A stretch of 64,000 nt of DNA from Microstegium vimineum. Lineage: Eukaryota > Streptophyta > Magnoliopsida > Poales > Poaceae. Under the pieces are notes generated by a model that had not been told where the DNA came from, did not search any database, and worked only from the letters and a program-made list of their open reading frames with translations. Of this stretch, positions 56,023-64,000 are shown piece after piece. How positions within the stretch are numbered: position 1 is the first letter of the stretch; each line of letters opens with the position of its first letter. The DNA is taken from positions 3,123,043-3,187,042 of the forward strand of contig CM039122.1 in the NCBI GenBank assembly GCA_022036555.1, given 5' to 3'. Position numbers and translations under genes: made by a program.

Positions 56023-56830
56023 ATGCCTACCCTTCGCCGATCAGCTCATCTCAGTTTCAGTGAACGTGTTCCTCCGCAGCAGTTTGCCCCTCATGAACCC
56101 CAAGCGACAATGGTGGAATCTCAGGAAGAACCAGAGGAGGAAGTCCAGGAAATATCCAGTGGCGAAGAGTACCATGGGGAAGAGAGCCCCATGCCCAAGT
56201 GATGATGTGGATTCCTCTACTTCTGATGTTGCTAAAGAAGACCTGCCAGAAGAGCCAGGGTGGATTCGCACTAAGTATATCCGAGGAGGAGCATATAGCA
56301 GCTACGCTCACTCCCAGCTGGTGGATCTTGTGGGAGAATGCCACCCAGGACCCAAGATTGCAACCATGTACACCTGCAAGGAATACAAACCACCCCTCAC
56401 CAACACCTACTGGAAGGCGAAGATCTATATCTGTGGAAGTGCTGGTGGGCAAGCAGCTGAACGTGTGGATTATACCTTCCATAGCTGTGTTGCTCATCCT
56501 ACCATAGAAGCAAGTATGAAGGACGCCGCGTTCTCTGCATACATGGCCATCCACAACAAGTTCAGAGAAAGGATCGCCAACACCCGGCGCCGTTTCATCC
56601 CTCGTTTCGATGCAGAGCAAGGTTGGATAATCGCCGAACCTAACGGTGAAGGTGGCCCCGTCCTGAATGAGCTCGTCGACTTCGTCCAAGAGATGATGAG
56701 CATGTATGGTCATCTCCTAATAGAAGCAAGGGAGCTGCGCAAGGAGCTCAAGCGCAGTCATCAACAACAAGATGAGCTTCGTGAAGAGTTTGGGCTGCCA
56801 AAGAACTTCAAGAAGATCAAGAGGAGTTAG
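56023..56830 (+). pseudogene. Tekay ORF0, unit 2, frameshifted
   Basis: Same gene as at 47015. Two one-base losses in C runs (unit 1 GAGCCCCCATGCCCCAAG versus unit 2 GAGCCCCATGCCCAAG, near 56185-56196) shift the frame, so the product would stop after GEESPMPK. The downstream two-thirds remain open in the other frame to TAG 56828-56830. A CAC to CCA difference near 56389 changes His to Pro. Confidence 0.85.
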
Positions 56831-56992
56831 GACTAGGAACCCCCTTTATAGTTCATACGCTAGTTCGTGAGTCGTGTGTGCTAGTGTTTCCTGTGTGTTT
56901 AGTTTCTTATGCTTGTGCTAATGTGTGAGTTGGTTCTTTGTAATGATTGTAGAGGTTGTGGGCCTGTCCAAAAACACTCATAGCTTAGGTTG

Positions 56993-59684
56993 TCGGATAA
57001 AGGTTTTATTCGTCCCAGTTCTTCACCTTGGGGTGCACCGGTTATCTTTGTTGACAAGAAAGATGGCAGTCAGAGGATGTGTGTTGATTATCGGTCACTC
57101 AATGAGGTAACTATCAAGAACAAGTATCCTTTGCCCAGAATCGATGATTTGTTTGATCAGTTGAAGGGTGCTTGTGTGTTCTCCAAGATTGATCTTCGAT
57201 CTGGTTATCACCAATTGAAGATCCGTGCTTCAGATGTTCCCAAAACAGCATTCACTACGAGGTATGGGTTGTATGAATATACGGTGATGTCATTCGGTCT
57301 TACCAATGCACCTGCATACTTCATGTATTTGATGAACAAGGTCTTTATGGAATACCTGGATAAGTTTATGGTGGTATTTATTGATGATATTCTGATATAC
57401 TCCAAGAATGATGATAAGCATGCTGAACACTTGAGATTGGTATTACAGAAGCTCAGAGAGCACCAGTTGTATGCTAAAAGAAGTAAGTGTGAATTTTGGT
57501 TGAAAGAAGTTTCTTTTCTTGGCCATGTTGTGTCTAACGAAGGTATATCAGTTGATCCTAGTAAGGTGGAAGATGTACTGAATTGGAAACCCCCAACCAA
57601 TGTCAGTGAGATTCGCAGTTTTCTTGGCTTAGCTGGATACTATAGAAGGTTCATTGAAGGATTCTCTAAGCTAGCTAAACCTATGACCGCGTTGCTTGAG
57701 AAGGATGCCAAGTTTGTTTGGTCAGAGAAGTGTCAGGCTAACTTTGAAGAATTGAAAAAGAGATTGACTACAGCTCCTGTGTTGACCTTGCCAGACTTGA
57801 GTCAGAAGTTCTCTATCTATTGTGATGCCTCTCGTCTTGGGTTGGGTATTGTGCTTATGCAAGAAGGAAGAGTTGTTGCGTATGCTTCGTGACAACTGAG
57901 GAAGCATGAGTTGAATTATCCGACTCATGATTTGGAGTTAGCAGTTGTGGTTTATGCATTGAAGATATGGAGACACTATCTTATTGGTCATAAGTGTGAC
58001 ATCTACACCGACCATAAGAGCTTGAAATACATCTTTACTCAATCAGATCTGAATTTGAGGCAACGCCGTTGGTTGGAGATTATCAAGGATTATGACTTGG
58101 ATGTTCACTATCATCCAGGTAAAGCCAATGTTGTGGTCGATGCTCTTAGCAGGAAAAGTTATGCTAATGAGATTCGGACAATACCTATGCCTGAAGAGTT
58201 GTGTGCTGAACTTGAGCATTGTTGCTAATGCTATGGAGATGGTAGTGGAACCTACACTAGAGAAGCAGATTCGTGAAGGTCAGTTGCGGGATAAGAATCT
58301 GCAGATAATAGTTGAGAACCTGAAGAAAGGAAGATCACCAGGTTTCCGGTTAGATGATAATGGTACCTTGTGGTATGGAAAGAGGATCTGTATCCCCGAC
58401 ATCAAGTCTATTCAACAGACGATTCTGCGAGAAGCTCATGAGTCAACCTACTCAATACATCCTGGAAGCACTAAGATGTACTTAGATCTTAAAGAGAAAT
58501 ATTGGTGGGTTGGATTGAAATGTGACGTGGCAGAATATGTAGCAATATGTGATACCTGTCAGAGGGTTAAAGCAGAACCTCAGAGACCTGCAGGACTGTT
58601 GCAACCGATGAAGATACCTGAATGGAAGTGGGATGAAGTTGGTATGGATTTCATAGTAGGGTTACCGCTTACTCGGAAAGGTTATGACTCAATCTGGGTC
58701 ATAGTTGATCGTTTGACTAAGGTAGCTCACTTCTTACTAGTTCGAACCACTTATACGGGAGCACAGTTAGCTGAGTTATATATGGAAATGGTAGTATGCC
58801 AGCATGGAGTTCCAAAGAAGATTGTGTCAGATAGAGGTACCCAGTTCACCTCGCACTTTTGGAAGAAGGTGCATGAGTCCTTTGGGACAGTGTTGAATTT
58901 CAGCTCAGCCTATCACCCTTAGACAGATGGACAGACAGAAAGAACAAACCAAGTGCTAGAAGATATGTTAAGAGCTTGTGCTTTGCAGTATGGTACTAGT
59001 TGGGACAAGAGTTTGCCCTATGCTGAATTTTCATATAACAACAGTTATCAAGATAGTCTTAAGATGGCACCGTTTGAAGCTTTGTATGGACGGAAGTGTA
59101 GAACTCCGTTGTTCTGGAATCAAACGGGAGAAACCCAAGTGTTTGGACCAGATGTTCTGAGAGATGCAGAAGAGCAAGTCCGCGTAATCAGAGATAATCT
59201 AAAGATAGCACAGTCTCGACAGAAGAGTTATGCTGATAACCGAAGAAGAGATTTGTCTTTTGAAGTAGGTGATTATGTTTACTTGAAAGTGTCACCTATG
59301 AGAAGTGTGAAACGGTTCAATATGAAAGGAAAGTTAACACCCAGATATATTGGTCCGTTCAAGATTCTTGAGAGACGTGGAGAAGTTGCTTACCGGTTAG
59401 AGTTACCAGAAAGTTTGTCAGGAGTTCACGACGTGTTTCACGTATCTCAGCTCAAGAAGTGTTTACGAGTACCCGAAGAACAGTTACCGTTAGAGGAACT
59501 TACAGTTAAGGAAGATTTGACCTATGAGGAATATCCAGTTAAGATTTTGGAAACAGCTGAAAGGATTACAAGAAGTAAGGTTATCAAGATGTGCAAGGTG
59601 CAGTGGAATCGATATACAGAGGAAGAGGCCACTTGGGAAAGAGAGGAAGATCTAAGAAAAACCTACCCTCAACTCTTTAAGTAA
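56993..59684 (+). pseudogene. Tekay pol, unit 2, lacking gag, protease and RT start
   Basis: Begins inside RT at SDKGFIRPSSSPWGAPVIF directly after the ORF0 downstream spacer, and continues to the chromodomain end at TAA 59682-59684. Missing relative to unit 1 are 2185 bp (47986-50170). The same defects as in unit 1 occur at 57890-57892 (TGA), near 58212-58227 (frame change) and 58920-58922 (TAG). Only about one silent base difference was noticed by eye in the aligned pol (near 58711). Confidence 0.95.
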
Positions 59685-59731
59685 GTAAAATCTGGGAATC
59701 TCGGGGCGAGATTCTTTTAAGGGGGTAGATT

Positions 59732-62517
59732 TGTAACACCCTAAAATTTGAAATAGAAATTAGATTTGAATTTAATTTAAATTTGATTTAATTCAAGCAT
59801 TTTTGTGATCATAGAATTAAATACAAGTAAAATAAATCTCATGCTAGGTTTACCCTTTTCTTGTGCATAGCATGCCTCTGCATTTTCTTATGTTGCTTGA
59901 ATTGATAAAACTCAAGAAAAACATTTCAAAATTCTTTGAAAATCAATTTGGAAAACCATTTGCGAAATTAAATAAAAAGAAAAGGAAACCCTATCTCCTC
60001 CCTCCTTTTCGGCCTGTCGGCCCAGCCCGCAGTGCCCCTCCCTCTCTCACTCTCCCCGCGTGGACCGGCCAAACTTCTCGCCCTCGGCCCAAGCGTGTGC
60101 GCTCGACCACCGCGCGGCCTCGATCCCTCCTCCCTCTCGCTGACACGGCGGCCCCGCCTGTCAGTCCCCTTCTTCCTCCCCCCGTGTCCGTTCCGGACTT
60201 TGTCCGCCGCATCTGCAACCGCCTCTCCCGCGGTTTCCGCGCTCCCGTAGTCGCGTGGGACTCTCCCCTCTGCCCCCATAAATAGCACCGCACCCTGCGC
60301 CGCCTCTCCCATCGCCTCGCCTTGTCTCGCAGCAGCAACAGCAGCACCGCGCCATTGCCGCCGCTCTGCTCCGCCGCCGAGCTGCCGTTCCGCGCAACTC
60401 CGGCCGCCGTAAGCCTCTCCGACCCTCGAAGCATCTTCGCGTGGCCGCGGAACGCCTTCCCATCCCCTTTTCCCTCTCCTTTGTGCTCGGTTTGACCCCG
60501 CCGCCGCTCTGCAGGAAACCGCCGCCGCTGTTCACCGTCGACGGCCGTCCTCCGCCCTCGATCGAGCCCTGTCAGTGCCCTAGGTGAGTTCGCCTCGAGC
60601 TCCCCTTTCTCCCGGTGCCCTCGGAGTCGAAAACCGAGTACCGTAGCTCCAGATCGACCCCCGCCGTTGAGCTCGGGCTCGACCGGCCATGGCCGCCGCC
60701 GTGCGCCGCCCTGCTCCGGCAGAGCGCCGCCCTCTCTCTCCCTCTCTTCTAATCTGAGTCATCGGCTTCAGATCCAACGGACCAGAGCCCTCGATACCCC
60801 TTCGGGTGGCTTTTTGCTAAAGAGCCCCTGCCCTTTTCGGCCTCTAAACCCACAGTCCTGAAAGCGCCTTTCATCTTTACGATTCTCTCTCTGGAAAGCG
60901 TACTCCTCAGATCTATTTTAATTCGGTTTTAAATAAAAACCTCTATTTACAGTTTTGCCACTGATTTTCAAATGCCTATATTTTGCTCGTTTTAAATCCA
61001 AATCGATCCGTTCAAGTTGCGTTAGATCCGTAATTTTATGCTCTATCCAGTAGTATAGGTTTCATCTATGTTAATTACTTTTGAAAATAAAAGTAAATTA
61101 ATTCTTTAATGCTTTAATCTTGCCCTTTTCAAAATCTTGTTTAATCTATAGTTTCTTCGTTTTAGATCGATTAGCGTGATTCTCGCGTCTTTGTGATCGT
61201 AGTAAAGTATAGATCTCTTTTATAACCTTTTTACAACCTATTTATTGTTTATGATGTAATGTTCTGATCATATCTTTATTGCTTCGTGTATGATTGTTCA
61301 GATGATTGCGTGGTGATGTTGATCGAGTACAGCCGGTGAGATCTTCGGTGAGCAAGAGTTCTTTGCAGCAGATCAGGATCACCAGGAGCTTTGTGATCAA
61401 GGTAAGTTTAACATGGGATCATCCTTGTTACCTATTCACCCTAATTCATCTAGTCATATTGCATGTGTCTAATTTGATTCCTATTAGATCTATACCATAG
61501 CTTTGTTATCCTTGTACCTTGTCACCATGGGTTTTTATGCATATGGGTAGCTCTGCTATGCTTTACAATAATGGATCTGAGATGAATCTTGATTAATGAT
61601 ATATGCAACAATGAGATAAAAATTGGCTTTTATAGCAACATGGAATATGACCCCACTGTAGGGCAAAAGCTGAGATTTAAATGCAACCACGAGTGCTATA
61701 ATGGCTCTGGCTTTAGTTAAGTATGAAGTTTGGACTAGCATGCTTGTGGTTCGTGAAAGGCACCTTTGCCGAGCTGGTTATGGGGTATAGCTTGTGTAGG
61801 GACCGCTGCGGGTGGTACCATCGGGTGTCCCATATTCCCCTTTGCATTGGGTCCGTAGGGTCCGCTACATGCTAGAAAGAGCTTTTGAAAGACTTCATAG
61901 TGTTCCCTGCCCGCTCACCTTGGCAGTGTTATGGGACTAGCTATCCCGGGCATACGGGCAACATGGCTTGTGGGTAAAGTGTATAACCTCTGCAGAGTGT
62001 AAATCTATCATGATAGCCGTGCTCACGGTCATGAGCGGCCTGGAAAACTCACAGTGTAGATGATCATGTTGTTTAATTGTTAATGTTGTTTATTAATCTT
62101 ATCATGTGGTTATTAATTGGGTTATGCATAACTAAAGCTAAGTGTTGGTAAAACTTGACCAAGTTAAAAGCAACCGCAGTACAGACAGTGTCAGCCTTTT
62201 GAGCTTCGTAACCCTATGTTACTCTTGTTGAGTACTTTAAGTGCTCACTCTTGCTTTCTCAACCCCTTCAGATGGCTTTGAAGACTACCGTGAGGAGTAC
62301 TAGGCTAGTGGTCAACCAGTCGGCGTTCCCTGTGAAGTGGAGCTTCATCGCGAGAGTTATCTTTATTTCCGCTGTTTTGTTTAAGAATATTATTCGTTAT
62401 GTAATAAGCACTCAGTGAAGGTACTATTTAAAGATTTGTCGGCTTATGTGTGTGATTGATCCCTGGGCACATATGAGTTATTCGCATTCAATTTTATTCT
62501 TAAAATTGGGTGTGACA
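59732..62517 (+). repeat. Tekay LTR3 (2786 bp)
   Basis: Starts TGTAACACCCT after the purine tract and ends GGGTGTGACA, followed directly by ATGAG and uninterrupted SIRE sequence. Differences from LTR2 noticed include GCCCAAGCG for GCCCAGGCG, CGCTGTTC for CGCTATTC, AGATCGACC for AGATCAACC, and one missing C near 61168. Confidence 0.95.
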
Positions 62518-64000
62518 ATGAGCTTGAAGCATAGGTGTAGATCTTCTATCAATCACTTGGGGAGGAGGTTGTGGTGCATCAACATCACTAGCTTGAGCCT
62601 CGGCTTGATCTTGAGGGATGAAGGTATCTTCTTGTGCTTCCCTCACTTGTTCTTCATCAACTTGAGGCGTGTGAGGTGGAGAGGGTACTTGATTTGCATC
62701 ATCTTCAACTTCTTCCACCTCTTGTGGGTTGATTGCACCAACGGGCATATTCTTCATAGCCTCCCTCAAGGGTTCAGCACCTACATCATCAAGATTTTCA
62801 TGCTCTTCTTGAGAGTCATTAGTTTCATCAAACTCCAAGTCATATGTTTCTTCAACTAGGTCGGAGGCTTTGTTAAATACTCGATATGCCTTGGATTTAA
62901 GAGAATAACCAAGTAAGAAACCAATGTCACATATCCTTTGGAACTTGCCCAAGTGTTGGCGCTTCTTGTAGATATACACTTTGCATCCAAACACTCGGAA
63001 AAAGGATATATCTGGTTTCTTCCCATTCACAAGCTCATAGAGGGTCTTCTTGAGAAGCCTTTGGACAAATAGCCGGTTGGTCGCATAGCATGCGGTGTTG
63101 ATTACTTCGGCCCAAAACTTTTCGGGGGTATTGTATTCATCAAGCATTGATCTTGCAAGAGTAATAAGTGTCCGGTTTTTCCTCTCTACTACACCATTTT
63201 GTTGAGGGGTATAGGTGACGGACACCTCATGCTTGATCCCAACTTCATCACAATAGTATTCAATCTTGGTGTTTGCAAACTTGGTCCCATTGTCACTTCT
63301 TATCTTCTTGATCTTCACATCAAACTCATTTTAGGCTTTAGTTGCAAACTTCTTGAATATTGATTGAGTCTCTCCCTTGTCTTGAAGGAAGAACACCCAA
63401 GTGTACCTAGAGTAGTCATCAACTATCACCAAGCAAAAGAGATTGCCACCAAGGCTAGCATAGGTGGTAGGTCCAAATAGATCCATGTGAAGTAGCTCTA
63501 GGACTCTTGAGGTTGACATGAAAGCTTTGGTGGGATGAGTGTTGGCCACTTGCTTGTCGGCTTGACATGCACTACACAACTTGTCCTTCTCAAACACCAC
63601 ATCCTTCACACCTCTAACCATCTCCTTCTTGACAAGTTTCTTCAAAGTTGACATTCCCACATGTGCTAATCTTCTATGCCATAGCCAACCCAAAGAGCTC
63701 TTGTAGAATAAACATGTTTGCAAACTAGCTTCGTTTGAGGTGAAGTCCACTAGGTAGAGATTGTTGTGCCGAAACCCTTTGAATATCAATGATGAATCTT
63801 CAATCTTGGTCACAACTACCTCATTGGGGATGAAGAGACATTGGAACCCGAGATCACAAAGTTGACCAACCGAAAGCAAGTTGAAGCTCAAAGATTGCAC
63901 TAGCAAGACATTTGATATTGATTGATCATTGGAGATTGTCACTTTGCCTAGGCCTTGCACTTTTCCTTTTGAGTTGTCCCCAAAGGTAATCTTGTCTTAC
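62500..64000 (-). pseudogene. SIRE Copia protease end, preintegrase and integrase
   Basis: On the minus strand, entering from beyond the right edge: end of protease (SNVLLVQSLSFNLLSVGQLC), GAG-preintegrase (LGWLWHRRLAHVGMSTLKKL, CSACQADKQVANTHPTKAF), integrase core (LLHMDLFGPTTYASLGGN, KKIRSDNGTKFANTKIEYYC, YTPQQNGVVERKNRTLITLA, giving D, D and E), then a Pro/Glu/Asp-rich linker to ..RRSTPMLQAH, where the Tekay array begins. A TAA at 63331-63333, replacing a Gln of the family, breaks the frame. The gene continues at 43868 after the array. SIRE lineage (Opie/Ji relatives). Confidence 0.9.

Larger units (their letters stand above)
43864..62522 (+). mobile_element. Tekay/Del chromovirus tandem array: three LTRs, two bodies
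   Basis: The array is inserted in the SIRE element with the duplication ATGAG at 43864-43868 and 62518-62522. Layout: LTR1 43869-46688, captured flank and tail, PBS, ORF0, gag-pol to 52862, LTR2 52910-55696, captured flank and tail, PBS, ORF0, truncated pol to 59684, LTR3 59732-62517. The C-terminal chromodomain and the Met-tRNA primer site place it in the Tekay/Del chromoviruses. Both bodies share the same pol stops and frame change, and the repeats differ at only a few positions, so the second body arose by local duplication. Neither body can encode a working polyprotein. Confidence 0.9.

Noticed and set aside
43869..62517. Two independent Tekay insertions side by side
   Set aside because: No target duplication at LTR2, a shared middle LTR, and the same pol stops in both bodies point to duplication of one insertion.

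Overview
The window reads as nuclear DNA of a grass, probably a panicoid such as the sorghum, sugarcane or maize group. The evidence is intron-bearing plant genes with GC-rich first exons, Stowaway-type MITEs, and nested LTR retrotransposons of the grass lineages Tat, Tekay/Del and SIRE. No bacterial features were seen. The assignment is by eye; no database was searched.

Left part (1-16 kb), gene-bearing. It starts with a decayed FAR1/MULE-type transposase fragment and a broken coiled-coil gene, then a possible small Cys/Asp-rich gene on the minus strand (2143-2343). Next is a three-exon gene for splicing factor 3B subunit 3 (SF3B3/SAP130, 5171-10189), complete except for one extra base near 6110 that breaks the frame in exon 1. 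Downstream on the same strand is a seven-exon gene (11113-14741). It resembles only the N-terminus of plant p300/CBP-type HAC acetyltransferases, but the KIX-containing module is present three times in tandem. A degenerate copia fragment replaces whatever once followed. The intron of the third module carries two MITEs, one inside the other, and the paralogous intron of the second module preserves the empty site.

Middle part (17.2-37.4 kb), one Tat-lineage Gypsy element. It is bounded by the 5-bp target duplication ACTAT and has 1.4-kb LTRs. A 3.7-kb solo LTR (own duplication CTCGA) sits inside its 5' LTR. The sense gag-pol has two RNase H domains and many stops. Convergent to it is an antisense gene with five short GT-AG introns. 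A duplicated 366-bp block with a hairpin lies between the two transcription units, and degenerate ~105-bp tandem repeats precede the 3' LTR.

Right part (38-64 kb), nested retroelements. After LTR-like fragments comes a minus-strand SIRE-lineage Copia element, with integrase at 62.5-64 kb, RT/RNase H at 42.2-43.9 kb and a possible env-like ORF at 40.2-40.8 kb. It is split by an 18.6-kb Tekay/Del chromovirus array flanked by ATGAG. The array has three LTRs and two internal regions, the second with a 2.19-kb deletion. After LTR1 and LTR2 lies a 96-bp copy of the Copia DNA that genuinely flanks LTR3, followed by a repeated LTR tail and the primer-binding site. This is a footprint of local duplication rather than independent insertion.
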